A stretch of DNA of 64,000 nt from Actinomyces qiguomingii (GTDB lineage Bacteria; Actinomycetota; Actinomycetes; Actinomycetales; Actinomycetaceae). A program made the translations under genes and the position numbers. The DNA is taken from positions 1,116,001-1,180,000 of the forward strand of contig NZ_CP025228.1 of NCBI RefSeq assembly GCF_004102025.1, in the 5' to 3' direction. A model generated the notes under the pieces. That model was not told the DNA's origin. It searched no databases and saw only the letters and a program-made list of their open reading frames with translations. Shown one piece after another: positions 9,438 to 17,751 of this stretch (positions are counted from its first letter, which is position 1; the number at the start of each line of letters is the position of its first letter).

Positions 9438-9730
9438 CGACGAGTACGCCCATGAGCTCGCTTATGAGGCGTGCGAGGAGGAAGACGCAGTTTCCGGCGG
9501 TTGAGCTGGGGATACTGCGGTCCAGCTGGAGGATTGGGGTTCAGGTAGGCGTATTTCCTTAGCCGTGGGACCCGCTGGCTTCGTATACGCGGACAGCCGC
9601 AGGGTTGGGGTCCGGGACCTGCGCTTTTACTGCTGGCCGGTATACGTGGAGAGCCACAGGTCTTGGTTCCCGTGTCTGCGGGGCTGGTATGACTGGGATG
9701 ACTCCATTGAATCGTCGCCGGCCGCCAACA
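9438..9730. other. Non-coding stretch after tRNA-Pro
   Basis: No convincing gene. Open frames on both strands here overlap one another, lack ribosome binding sites and have proline/arginine-rich translations typical of GC-rich noise. Confidence 0.6.
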
Positions 9731-9850
9731 CCACCGGCCCGGGAGTCTCGCCGCCGGCCCGGGAGTCTCGCCGCCGGCCCGGGAGTCTCCCCACCAGCCC
9801 GAGAGTCTCCCCACCGAGTCGGGATCCTCCTCATTGGCCTGGGAGCGTTC
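9731..9850. repeat. 20-bp tandem repeat, five to six degenerate units
   Basis: Units of 20 bp with CCGCCGGCCC then GGGAGTCTCG. The first three are nearly identical and the last ones decay toward the right. It is unrelated to the 22-bp arrays. It lies in the gene-free interval between tRNA-Pro and a membrane protein gene. Confidence 0.85.
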
Positions 9851-9862
9851 CCTGTTCGGTAT

Positions 9863-9908
9863 ACCAACGGCAGCCAGGCGGTCCATCGGCAGCCAGGCGG
9901 TCCAACGG
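9863..9908. repeat. Fragment of the TTGGACCG/CAGCCAG repeat family
   Basis: CGGCAGCCAGGCGGTCCA occurs twice in tandem here and matches, in the same orientation, the CAGCCAG/GGTCCAA motifs found near 29.5 kb and, inverted, near 32.9 kb. Confidence 0.55.
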
Positions 9909-9978
9909 CGGCTCGGGCTTGTTGCCCAACGCCGCCGCAGGTTCTCCCGGATTTCTCTGCGTTGCCGCGTGAATTGTT

Positions 9979-9990
9979 TATAGTAGTTTT
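9979..9990 (+). promoter_or_regulatory. Leaderless-type -10 element
   Basis: TATAGT lies 6 nt before the GTG of the membrane protein gene, with no Shine-Dalgarno sequence between. Confidence 0.5.
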
Positions 9991-10740
9991 GTGGTGTCTG
10001 TACTGAACGGACTGCTCGCCATCGTTGCCGTGGTGGGTGCCTTCAGCAGTTGGGAGTTAATGCCGGGCAGACACCATCGGATCGGCCTGGCGCTTACCGC
10101 CGCGCCCGTCGTCGCCGGGCTCTTCTACGGCCTGTTGAACCGGCATGACTTGGCGTTGCTGCCGCTGGACGTGTTGTATGGAAGTGTGGGCAGCTTTGTT
10201 GCGGCCGCGATCGGCACCTTGCGCGGTGACAAGCACCATGACACGGGTCTGCATCGACTCCGGCTGATGGATGTGGTCGTCCTGTTGGCTTATGCGGTTC
10301 TTGCCGTCGTGATGCACGCGAACTTTGGCGAGGCAATGCGTGGTCACCGGGGTGGCCCCCTGCCCTTCATCGAGCCGGCTTGCCTTGCTGCAATGGCGCT
10401 GGCACTGGTCTGCTTCATACTGTCGTGCGACGCCTTCGATACGGGCCGCACCCGCGCCTGCGTCGGCTGGGCAACGGGCCTGTTGCCACTGGGGTGCCTG
10501 TTAATGTCGCTCTTACCGGAGGGCGATTCATCACAACCCTCGTTTGTCCCCGTGGGTCTGTCCCTCGGCGCGATGGCCGCCATATTCACGCTCCTGATCG
10601 GGCTCATTCCACCGCCGCGCACAGGAAGCTCCAATCTCCACAACCTGCGCAGGGCCCACGTCCTGGCCTTCTTCAGCTACCTCGGTATCATCGCGCTGTC
10701 TGTGCTGTACCTGATCATCTGGCGGCAGCTCACTCGATGA
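9991..10740 (+). CDS. Hypothetical multi-pass membrane protein
   Basis: A 249-aa protein I cannot assign to a family. It has about seven hydrophobic segments, near residues 4-20, 29-48, 58-78, 92-110, 128-145, 160-176 and 190-207, with a final one at 225-245. Loops are short and mostly polar, and there is no signal-peptidase motif or enzymatic signature. The GTG start (a second GTG follows directly) sits 6 nt after a TATAGT hexamer. It is convergent with the homocysteine methyltransferase gene, separated by 80 bp with no obvious terminator. The coding frame is clean and rich in membrane segments, which supports a real gene. Confidence 0.75.
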   Translation: MVSVLNGLLAIVAVVGAFSSWELMPGRHHRIGLALTAAPVVAGLFYGLLNRHDLALLPLDVLYGSVGSFVAAAIGTLRGDKHHDTGLHRLRLMDVVVLLAYAVLAVVMHANFGEAMRGHRGGPLPFIEPACLAAMALALVCFILSCDAFDTGRTRACVGWATGLLPLGCLLMSLLPEGDSSQPSFVPVGLSLGAMAAIFTLLIGLIPPPRTGSSNLHNLRRAHVLAFFSYLGIIALSVLYLIIWRQLTR

Positions 10741-10820
10741 CACATGGCCTGAACCTTGCGCCGCGACGCCTCGTACTAGGGTGCAAGACGTCGTAGCAGG
10801 CAGCACTGCCGCTGACCTCC

Positions 10821-11774
10821 CTACACCGCGGCCTGGCCCACTGCATCGGCCAGCGCCCGAATCTGCGCCGGTGTGGTGCGGCAGCAGCCGCCGACGGCGC
10901 GTGCTCCCAGCTCCTCCCAGGCGGGCAGTGTGCGAGCCAGTAGATTGTCGCCGAGTCCCGTGTTACCGCCGGAGGTGGACCACGTCTTGGCCGCCGCGTC
11001 ATAAGACTCGCCGGAGTTCGGGTAGACGACCAGCGGCAGGCCGGTGAGGTCGGCTAGCAGACTCAGCGCCGTCGTCGCCGTCTCCATGCCTGTGCAGTTG
11101 ACCCCCAGCAGCCGCAGCTGCGGGCATTCCCGCGACCAGTCGGCCACATCCTCCAGACCAGTACCGTCACGCAGCGCTCCGCCGTCGTCGCGCACCGATA
11201 ATGACAACCACGCGGGCACGTCCGGCGCGTCCTCGGCCAGCAGCCCCAGCAGCGCCCGAATCTCCGGCCCCTGCGGCATTGTTTCCAGGGCCAGCACGTC
11301 CACGCCCGCCTCCAGCAACAGCCGCAGTCGTGGGCGGTGGAAGGCGCGGAACTCCTTGTTGGTGAGCGTGTAGGCGCCGGTGTACTCGCTGCCATCGGCC
11401 AGGTAGGCGCCATATGGGCCGATCGATCCGGCCACCAAGCCGTGCCGCCCGGTCGCCGCTTCATACTCCTCGCGCGCCCGAATAGCCAGGCGTACCGCGA
11501 TTCGCACCATTTCCGCGGACTCGTCCTCGCTTAAGCCCGCACGTCGGTAGGCTTCCTGATTGGCCTGATAGGTGTTGGTTGTGGCCACGTCGGCGCCGGC
11601 AGCGAAGTAGGCGCGGTGCACATTCAGGACCGCCTCGGGCGCATCCCGCATCGCCAGGGCCGACCACAGCGGACCGGAGGTGTCAACGCCCAGTTTTTCC
11701 AATTCGGTTGCCATGGCCCCGTCGAGTACTACGGTGCTCCGCTGTGCCAGTAGTCTCGTGAGTGCGTCGTTCAC
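10821..11774 (-). CDS. mmuM: Homocysteine S-methyltransferase
   Basis: A 317-aa enzyme that makes methionine from homocysteine using S-methylmethionine or S-adenosylmethionine as methyl donor. The zinc ligands are present: GVNCTG (C227) and the pair in GGCCRT (C297, C298). The N-terminal [11 protein letters not shown] and the ATTNTYQA segment are characteristic of the family. The start is a GTG with a GGGAGAGGA ribosome binding site; an upstream in-frame ATG would add an unconserved tail. It is divergent from an amino-acid permease 106 bp away, echoing the mmuP-mmuM pair of enterobacteria. That context favours S-methylmethionine as donor. Confidence 0.9.
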   Translation of the reverse strand: MNDALTRLLAQRSTVVLDGAMATELEKLGVDTSGPLWSALAMRDAPEAVLNVHRAYFAAGADVATTNTYQANQEAYRRAGLSEDESAEMVRIAVRLAIRAREEYEAATGRHGLVAGSIGPYGAYLADGSEYTGAYTLTNKEFRAFHRPRLRLLLEAGVDVLALETMPQGPEIRALLGLLAEDAPDVPAWLSLSVRDDGGALRDGTGLEDVADWSRECPQLRLLGVNCTGMETATTALSLLADLTGLPLVVYPNSGESYDAAAKTWSTSGGNTGLGDNLLARTLPAWEELGARAVGGCCRTTPAQIRALADAVGQAAV

Positions 11775-11880
11775 ATCGATCCTCTCCCGACCCTGTTCGC
11801 TGCCGCCGCACGTCGACGGCGCAACCACCCTAGCCGGGAAGACCGGACGCATCTCCCCGGATCCGACCATAGGAAGTCCC

Positions 11881-13383
11881 ATGGCAATCGAACCCGACAC
11901 CGCCACTGATCATCCTGCGCCGGCCACCTCGTCGCCATCGTCAGCCTCACCAACGGGGTTCTCGACCGGGCAGGCGCCGGCACCGCTGCCCGATGCGGAC
12001 CAGGACGCCCACAGGCACGACCGCCTGCAGCGCAAGATGAGCTCGCGCCACCTGACCATGATCTCCTTCGGTGGCGTCATCGGCACCGGCCTGTTCGTCT
12101 CCTCCGGCTACACCATCAGCCAGGCCGGCCCGCTGGGCACCGTACTCGCCTACGCCCTCGGCGCGCTGCTGGTTTACCTGGTCATGCTGTGTCTGGGCGA
12201 GTTGAGTGTGGCCATGCCCTGGACCGGTGCCTTCCATGTCTACGCCAAGGAGCTGATCGGTCCCGGCACCGGGTTCGTGGTGGCGGTGCTGTACTGGTTG
12301 ACCTGGACCATCGCGTTGGGCTCGGAGTTCACCGCAGCTGGCGCCATCATGCGCCACTGGTTCCCTGCCACGCCGGTTTGGATGTGGTCGGCGATCTTCA
12401 TTGTTGTGGTCTTCGCCACCAATGTTTTCTCGGTGCGGGTATTCGCCGAGGCCGAGTCGTGGCTGGCGGGGGTGAAGGTCTTCGCCATCATTGCCTTCAT
12501 CGTGCTCGGCAGCTTGGCGATCATCGGCATCATCCCCATGGCCGATGGCTCCTCCTCTCCGGGGCTGAGCAGCTTCATCCGGGACGGTTGGTTCCCCAAC
12601 GGCTTCGGGATGGTGCTGACCACCATGCTCACCGTCAATTTCGCCTTTTCCGGCACCGAGCTGATTGGCGTGGCCGCAGGGGAGACCACCGACCCCGGCC
12701 GCAACATCCCGCGCGCTATCCGTACCACGGTGGTGCGACTGACCGTCTTCTTCATCGGCTCGATCGTGGTCATGGCCGCGCTCATCCCCTGGCAGGACGC
12801 CGGCGTGGACAACTCGCCCTTCGTTACGGTGCTGGACATGATAGGCGTGCCCCACGCGGGCGACATCATGAACATCGTGATCGTCACCGCGATCCTGTCC
12901 GCCGCCAATTCCGGTCTGTTCGCCTCCACCCGCATGCTGTGGTCCCTGGCCAATGAGGGCACCGTGCCGGCCGTGGTCGCTCATACCACCAGGCGGGGCG
13001 TGCCCGTGGTGGCCTTGTCGCTGTCCATGGTGGGCGGCCTACTGGCCTTGCTCAGCTCGGTGGTGGCTGCGCGTACCGTCTACCTGGCGCTGGTGTCCGT
13101 CTCCGGGCTGGCGGTGGTGATCGTGTGGATGGCGATCGCCGCCTGCCAATTCCTCTTCCGACGTCGCTGGCTTGCATCCGGGCACCATGTCGCCGAGCTC
13201 GGCTACCGTACGCCCGGGTACCCCTGGGTGCCGCTGGCTGCCTTCGTCGGCTCGGCCGCCTCCTGCCTCCTGATCGTCTTCGACCCCGAACAGAGCTCCG
13301 CGCTGTACTGGACGGTACCCTTCGTCGCCCTGTGCTACGCCGGGCACGCACTGGCACTGCGCCGCGGCTGGGTGAGGGCCTGA
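11881..13383 (+). CDS. Amino acid permease (APC family), likely S-methylmethionine transporter
   Basis: A 500-aa transporter with about 12 membrane helices after a disordered, Pro/Ser/Ala-rich N-terminal tail of some 50 residues. Typical APC signatures are present: [16 protein letters not shown] in helix 1, and [17 protein letters not shown] followed by [11 protein letters not shown]. The pattern resembles the amino-acid permeases that include LysP, GabP and MmuP. The divergent mmuM gene suggests uptake of S-methylmethionine, but lysine, proline or aromatic amino acids cannot be excluded from sequence. The ATG carries an AGGAAG ribosome binding site. It is followed by a small hypothetical gene after 60 bp. 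Confidence 0.88.
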   Translation: MAIEPDTATDHPAPATSSPSSASPTGFSTGQAPAPLPDADQDAHRHDRLQRKMSSRHLTMISFGGVIGTGLFVSSGYTISQAGPLGTVLAYALGALLVYLVMLCLGELSVAMPWTGAFHVYAKELIGPGTGFVVAVLYWLTWTIALGSEFTAAGAIMRHWFPATPVWMWSAIFIVVVFATNVFSVRVFAEAESWLAGVKVFAIIAFIVLGSLAIIGIIPMADGSSSPGLSSFIRDGWFPNGFGMVLTTMLTVNFAFSGTELIGVAAGETTDPGRNIPRAIRTTVVRLTVFFIGSIVVMAALIPWQDAGVDNSPFVTVLDMIGVPHAGDIMNIVIVTAILSAANSGLFASTRMLWSLANEGTVPAVVAHTTRRGVPVVALSLSMVGGLLALLSSVVAARTVYLALVSVSGLAVVIVWMAIAACQFLFRRRWLASGHHVAELGYRTPGYPWVPLAAFVGSAASCLLIVFDPEQSSALYWTVPFVALCYAGHALALRRGWVRA

Positions 13384-13431
13384 GACGAACGACGGCGCAG
13401 GGCAGCCAGGACCGCGGTCCGTGGCGCGCCG

Positions 13432-13443
13432 TAGGCTCCTGCC
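13432..13443 (+). promoter_or_regulatory. Leaderless-type -10 element
   Basis: TAGGCT, then 6 nt, then the ATG of a small hypothetical gene. No ribosome binding site. Confidence 0.5.
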
Positions 13444-13743
13444 ATGCCCTCATATCGCACCATTCTCACCGTCACCGACCTGCTGCCGGGGCGCGGCCCG
13501 CAGGACGTGGAGACCGCCGCCCGCACCGCCGTGACCGCCTCGACCACGTTGGAGGCCTTCCAAATCGACGTCGTGCGCGGTCGGCCGCGCGTCACGGTCC
13601 GTTTCACCGGGGCCGACGACGCCGATGCCCGCGCCGTCCATGGGCGCATCATCGCGGGGGTGCGGGAGGCCGCCGTCGTCCCGCAGCAGGTGCTCGCCAA
13701 GGTGGTGGGCGGACGAAGCGCGCCCGTCGCACTGGATGCCTGA
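13444..13743 (+). CDS. Small hypothetical protein, 99 aa
   Basis: I do not recognise a family. The translation starts MPSYRTILTVTDLLPG and is compact, without membrane segments or cysteines. Alternating hydrophobic residues (VVRGRPRVTVRFTG) suggest an alpha/beta fold with a two- or three-strand sheet, and HGRIIAGVREAA could form a helix. A -10 hexamer exactly 6 nt before the ATG supports expression from its own leaderless promoter. It stands alone between the permease and trigger factor genes. Confidence 0.6.
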   Translation: MPSYRTILTVTDLLPGRGPQDVETAARTAVTASTTLEAFQIDVVRGRPRVTVRFTGADDADARAVHGRIIAGVREAAVVPQQVLAKVVGGRSAPVALDA

Positions 13744-13972
13744 GCATGTTGGATGCGGGGCGGGATCCCTGATCCCGAGGTTTATGGACGCGGACCGTAG
13801 TGCCCTGGGAGTCGAATGTGAGCAGTTCCCGTCGTCTGTGGGTGGGCTCATTTGTCACCTGACCCGAGCCGTGCCCTAGGATGGCCCGGAATTGACGCCG
13901 CATCCGGGCGTCCGCCAGGGGCCGCCGGCCCCGCACCTACCAGTCGCAGTCACACATTCGGAGTAGAACCCC

Positions 13973-15415
13973 GTGAAGAGCACCGTCGAGAACCTTGACC
14001 CCGCGCGTATCAAGCTGACCGTGGAGGTCCCCTACGAGGAGCTGGAGCCGAGCCTCGACGCCGCCTACAAGGAGATCGGCTCCCAGGTCCAGATCCCGGG
14101 ATTCCGCCGCGGACACGTCCCGCCGCGGATCATTGATCAGCGCGTGGGACGCGCCTCCGTCATCCAGGAGGCGGTCAATAACACACTTCCCGACTTCTAC
14201 CGCGACGCCCTCACCGAGTCCGGCCGCGTGCCCATGCGCCAGCCGGAGATCGAGGTAACTGAGCTGGTTAACGTCACCGGTCCGCATGGCGGTCAGCTAA
14301 CCTTCACCGCCGAGGTGACCGTGCGCCCGGAGTTTGAGCTGCCCGAACTGGGCGACCTGGAAGTCACCGTGGACGCCGTCGAGATCACTGATGCGGATGT
14401 GGATGCCGAGCTGGATAAGCTGCGTGCCCGCTTCGGCTCGCTGAAGTCCGTGGACCGGGCTGCCGCGACCGGTGACTTCGTCACCATCGACCTTAAGGCT
14501 GTCATCGACGGCGAGGAGGTCGACTCCGTGTCCGGAGTGTCCTACGAGATCGGTAAGGGCAACATGCTCGAGGGTCTGGATGATGCCCTGAGCGGCCTGA
14601 CCGCAGAGGAGTCAACGACCTTCACAACCGCGCTTGCCGGCGGCGAGCACGCGGGTGAGGAGGCGGAGGTCACGGTCACCGCCACCGCCGTCAAGGAGCG
14701 TGAACTGCCCGAGGTGGATGCTGACTTCGTCGAGGAGGCCTCCGAATTCGACACGCTGGATGAGCTGCTTGCGGATCTGCGTCGACAGGTGACCGAGCGC
14801 AAGGTCGGAGACCAGGCCGTTGCCGCACGCGATACTTTGCTGGAGCGACTGCGGGAGGCCGTCTCCTTCGAGGTGCCCGACGCCGTGGTCGAGGATGAGA
14901 TCAAGCAGCATCTTGAGGCCGAGGGCAAGGCGGAGGACGACCCTCACGCCGAGGAGATCCGGGACGATGTCATCTCGGGTGTGCGTGACGAGATCCTCCT
15001 GGATGTGTTGGCCGAGTCCCTGGACGTGTCCGTCACCCAGGACGAGTTGCTGGAGTTCTTCATGCAGACCGCCCAGCAGTACGGCATGGAGCCGGCCCAG
15101 TTTATGCAGGGCGCCCAGCAGGCCGGCCAGATTCCCGCCTTCGTCTCCGAGATCGCCCGCAACAAGTCGCTGGCGATGGGGCTGCGTCAGGTGGCGGTGA
15201 AGGACTCCAACGGCCAGACGGTAGACCTGACGGACTTCATCGGCTCCGACGAGCTCGACGCTGAGGTCAATGCAGCCGCCGCGGCGGAGGCCGCCGTCGA
15301 TGGAGTGGTGGACACGGAGGTCGTCGTGTCCCCGGCCGACGTGGATGACGATTCCGCAGGCTCCGGTTCCTCGGCCTCCTCCGCCTCGGCGGAAAGTGCC
15401 GACGACGCCGAGTGA
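13973..15415 (+). CDS. tig: Trigger factor, ribosome-associated peptidyl-prolyl isomerase
   Basis: A 480-aa chaperone that binds nascent chains at the ribosome exit tunnel. The ribosome-docking loop GFRRGHVP is at residues 43-50. An FKBP-type isomerase domain occupies roughly 150-245, with GDFVTIDLKAVIDG and a GLDDALSGL segment. The helical C-terminal domain reaches about residue 430. A low-complexity acidic Ser/Ala/Asp tail of some 50 residues ends the protein, as in other actinobacterial trigger factors. GTG start with GGAG 9 nt upstream. A strong hairpin terminator follows the stop. The usual tig-clpP order is interrupted here by a block of repeats and a TetR/ABC operon. Confidence 0.95.
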   Translation: MKSTVENLDPARIKLTVEVPYEELEPSLDAAYKEIGSQVQIPGFRRGHVPPRIIDQRVGRASVIQEAVNNTLPDFYRDALTESGRVPMRQPEIEVTELVNVTGPHGGQLTFTAEVTVRPEFELPELGDLEVTVDAVEITDADVDAELDKLRARFGSLKSVDRAAATGDFVTIDLKAVIDGEEVDSVSGVSYEIGKGNMLEGLDDALSGLTAEESTTFTTALAGGEHAGEEAEVTVTATAVKERELPEVDADFVEEASEFDTLDELLADLRRQVTERKVGDQAVAARDTLLERLREAVSFEVPDAVVEDEIKQHLEAEGKAEDDPHAEEIRDDVISGVRDEILLDVLAESLDVSVTQDELLEFFMQTAQQYGMEPAQFMQGAQQAGQIPAFVSEIARNKSLAMGLRQVAVKDSNGQTVDLTDFIGSDELDAEVNAAAAAEAAVDGVVDTEVVVSPADVDDDSAGSGSSASSASAESADDAE

Positions 15416-15433
15416 CGCCCGTACGTAACGCTC

Positions 15434-15469
15434 AGGGAGGGCCCGTGCCGTCAGGCGCGGGCCCTCCCT
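15434..15469 (+). terminator. Terminator hairpin of tig
   Basis: A perfect 12-bp stem (AGGGAGGGCCCG with CGGGCCCTCCCT) around a 12-nt loop, 18 bp after the tig stop codon. There is no T-tract, as is common in GC-rich actinobacteria. Confidence 0.8.
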
Positions 15470-15665
15470 GCGAGTTCGGTCGGTATGACTGCCGAGTTCG
15501 GTTGGTATGACTGCCGAGTTCGGTTGGTATGACTGCCGAGTTCGGTTGGTATGACTGCCGAGTTCGGTCGATTTGACTGCCGAGTTCGGTTGGTATGACT
15601 GCCGAGTTCGGTCGGTATGACTGCGAGTTCGGTCGGTATGACTGCCGAGTTCGGTTGGTATGGCT
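15470..15665. repeat. 22-bp tandem array B, nine units
   Basis: Nine consecutive units, seven of 22 nt and two of 21 nt, with the core GAGTTCGGT followed by TGGTATGACT or close variants. The first unit begins directly after the tig terminator stem. This is the largest array in the window. Units are 80-100 percent identical, so expansion looks recent. Confidence 0.95.
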
Positions 15666-15875
15666 GGCTCTTTGGGCTGGGGGGTGTTTTTCTGCGGTAG
15701 TGCTGAGGGTGTTGCTTTCAGGTCTGGTTGGTTGTCTTTGACTGTCAGCGGGGTCGGTTCTCCGTGTCGGCGTCCGGTGTCGGCGTCCGGTGTCGCTGCC
15801 CCGGGGTTCGGGTCGGTGGCCAGATGTGCGGCCTGGTGGCCGTAGTAGGGCGGTTGGCTGGCATCTTTGAGCCAG
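15666..15875. other. Gene-free spacer between array B and the TIR element
   Basis: G/T-rich sequence without a supportable gene. It contains a short 13-bp duplication (GTGTCGGCGTCCG, twice). Its left edge (GGCTCTTTGGG) resembles the sequence just right of array H near 43.65 kb. Confidence 0.5.
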
Positions 15876-16000
15876 AAGTGTCTGGATTCGGCACGAACGG
15901 GCTGTCTGCGCGGGTGGCGCCCTCGGAAACTTTGGGATTATGCGGCGTGGTGGGCGGCTTCGGGTGCGGGACCATCGTTTGTGCCGATTTTGGACACTTT
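15876..16000. mobile_element. 125-bp TIR element E1 (MITE-like)
   Basis: Left end AAGTGTCTGGATTCGGCAC plus GAAC and right end GTTTGTGCCGATTT plus TGGACACTTT are inverted copies of each other over about 23 bp. The interior has no reading frame. Reverse-complemented, the whole element aligns with the 127-bp element at 29.1 kb, including interior landmarks (GAGGGCGCC, GCATNNT). It is joined by a short conserved linker to the 22-bp array on its right. No transposase is encoded, so movement in trans, if any, is inferred. Confidence 0.65.
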
Positions 16001-16023
16001 CCCCGGCCCGCTAGCCCCACCGA

Positions 16024-16121
16024 CCGAACTCGATGGTTATATCTGCCGAACTCGATGGTTATATCTGCCGAACTCGATGGTTATATCTGCCGAACTCGAT
16101 GGTTATATCTGCCGAACTCGG
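16024..16121. repeat. 22-bp tandem array C, four and a half units
   Basis: Four identical units (CCGAACTCGA then TGGTTATATCTG) and a truncated fifth. The orientation is opposite to array B, so arrays B and C face each other across element E1. Confidence 0.93.
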
Positions 16122-16178
16122 CACGCGCAGCTGAGCCGGAAGAGCTGGTATTGCGTCACCTCTCCGCCTGAAGTAGTG

Positions 16179-16196
16179 TATGACTCAACAGTCATA
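16179..16196. promoter_or_regulatory. TetR operator palindrome 1
   Basis: TATGACTCAACAGTCATA, an inverted repeat TATGACT/AGTCATA, lies 37 bp before the regulator start and shares its last two bases with a second palindrome. Confidence 0.7.
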
Positions 16197-16212
16197 TGAC
16201 TGGACGGTCATA
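16195..16212. promoter_or_regulatory. TetR operator palindrome 2
   Basis: TATGACTGGACGGTCATA, with arms TATGAC/GTCATA. The centres of the two palindromes are 16 bp apart, which suits two dimers binding side by side and shutting off the operon promoter. Confidence 0.7.
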
Positions 16213-16232
16213 ATCGTATGGACGGAGGACTC

Positions 16233-16907
16233 GTGCCCAAGGAGACGTTCCTCAACCTCCCGCGGGACAAGCGTGCCCGCGTCATGGAGGCGCTCAAGAC
16301 GGAGTTCGCGGCGCACTCCTACGCGCAGACCTCGGTCGATCGCATCACTGCCGCCGCCGGGATCTCGAAGGGCAGCTTCTACCAGTACTTCGAGGACAAG
16401 CGCGACGCCTACCTCCACCTGGTGCGCGAACTGATGAGCGCGCGGATAGGTGTCGGCGATGCGCCGGTGCCCGAGGCGCCCTTCGAGGATGTGCTCAGGT
16501 CAATGGTGCTGGGCAGCCGGGACTTCTACCGGCGCGATCCCCGTGCCTGGGAGGTACTTGCGCGTTCACTGTCGGACGACGCCCCGGCCGCACTCGGGTC
16601 GGATGAGAACATCGACGCCGGCGTGCATAAGTGGGCCGCGGCGGCGATCGCCGCCGGGCAGGACGGCGGCGAGTTGCGCGGTGACGTCGACCCCGAGACC
16701 GCCGCCTGGATGCTGGAGAAGGTACTGCTGAGCGTGCCCGAGTACGTGGCGACCCGGTTCGAGGTGAGTCCGCAGCAGGCGGCCACGGATGGCAGTGCCT
16801 TCGAGCGTCCCGAGATCGCGGCGGTGGCCGATGACATCGTCGCCATGCTCGTGGCCGCCCTGATGCCTCAGCCGCAGAACCGCACGGGCGGGAGGGCTCA
16901 TGGCTGA
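16233..16907 (+). CDS. TetR/AcrR family transcriptional regulator
   Basis: A regulator of about 224 aa with an N-terminal helix-turn-helix (VMEALKTEFAAHSYAQTSVD then RITAAAGISKGSFYQYFEDK) and a larger ligand-binding domain typical of the family. The start was placed at the GTG giving MPKETFLNLPRDKR, which has GGAGGA just upstream and matches usual TetR N termini; an ATG five codons earlier is possible. Two overlapping palindromes directly upstream suggest autorepression. Its stop overlaps the start of an ABC ATPase gene, so it heads a four-gene exporter operon that it very probably controls. Confidence 0.92.
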   Translation: MPKETFLNLPRDKRARVMEALKTEFAAHSYAQTSVDRITAAAGISKGSFYQYFEDKRDAYLHLVRELMSARIGVGDAPVPEAPFEDVLRSMVLGSRDFYRRDPRAWEVLARSLSDDAPAALGSDENIDAGVHKWAAAAIAAGQDGGELRGDVDPETAAWMLEKVLLSVPEYVATRFEVSPQQAATDGSAFERPEIAAVADDIVAMLVAALMPQPQNRTGGRAHG

Positions 16908-17751
16908 GGCGATCGCCACCCGCTCCCTCGGCTTCACCTACCGGGGCGGAGCCGCCCCCACCCTGCACGGGGTCGACCTCACGGTCGGCGTCGGGGAGGT
17001 GGTCGGCCTGCTCGGACCGAGCGGTGCGGGCAAGTCCACCCTGCAGCGGGTCTTGACCGGGCTGCTGCGCGGCGCCACGGGCAGTGCTCGGGTGCTCGGG
17101 CGGGAGTTGTCTTCATGGGGCCGTGAACTGTACGAGCGCGTCGGGGTGGGCTTCGAGCACCCGGTGGCCGTCGGCTGCCTGACCCTGCGGGAGAATCTGG
17201 CCTACTTCGCGCGCATGTATTCGGCAGACACGCGCACGCCGGACGAACTGCTGGAGCTACTCGGGCTGGCGCAGGACGCCGGCCTGCGCGCCGCGGCCAT
17301 GAGCAAGGGCATGGGGATACGACTGAACGTCGCGCGGGCCCTGCTGCACCGTCCTGAACTGCTCTTCCTAGACGAGCCGAGCTCGGGCCTGGACCCGGTC
17401 GCCGCAGCCCGGATGGCGGATCTCATCACTCGCGAACGCGAGCGCGGCTGCACTGTGGTGGTGACCACCCATGACATGGTCCTCGCCCAGGAGGTGTGCG
17501 ACCGCGTCGGCTTCGTCGTCGACGGCACCATCGTCGAGACGGGTGCGCCCGACGAGCTGCGGCGGCGCCACGGCAGGCGCGAGGTGGTGTTGACCTGGGA
17601 CGGGGGCCGCTCCGCGTTTCCCCTCGACGGCCTGGCGGATGACCCGGGCTTCCACCGCGATCTGCGTAACCACGAGGTGCGCGCGCTCCACAGCCAGGAG
17701 GCCGACCTGGCCCAGGTGTTCCGAGCGGTGACGGGGCGGGAGCTGTCGTGA
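16900..17751 (+). CDS. ABC transporter ATP-binding protein
   Basis: A 283-aa ATPase with Walker A GPSGAGKST (about residues 39-47), Walker B LLFLDEP and the switch histidine in VVTTHD. The signature motif, normally LSGGQ, is degenerate here (MSKGMGIRLNVARALL), and the Q-loop region reads GVGFEHP instead of FQ. Such variants occur in ATPases of drug or lantibiotic-type exporters. The gene overlaps the regulator upstream by 8 bp and the first permease downstream by 4 bp. It likely powers a two-permease exporter; the substrate may be the regulator's ligand. Confidence 0.9.
   Translation: MAEAIATRSLGFTYRGGAAPTLHGVDLTVGVGEVVGLLGPSGAGKSTLQRVLTGLLRGATGSARVLGRELSSWGRELYERVGVGFEHPVAVGCLTLRENLAYFARMYSADTRTPDELLELLGLAQDAGLRAAAMSKGMGIRLNVARALLHRPELLFLDEPSSGLDPVAAARMADLITRERERGCTVVVTTHDMVLAQEVCDRVGFVVDGTIVETGAPDELRRRHGRREVVLTWDGGRSAFPLDGLADDPGFHRDLRNHEVRALHSQEADLAQVFRAVTGRELS

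Noticed and set aside
9559..9972. Overlapping open frames on both strands over the 20-bp repeat
   Set aside because: Translations are repetitive Pro/Arg/Gly; no ribosome binding site and no conserved product.
15470..15665. CRISPR array
   Set aside because: Units are directly adjacent with no spacers, vary in sequence, and no cas genes are in the window.
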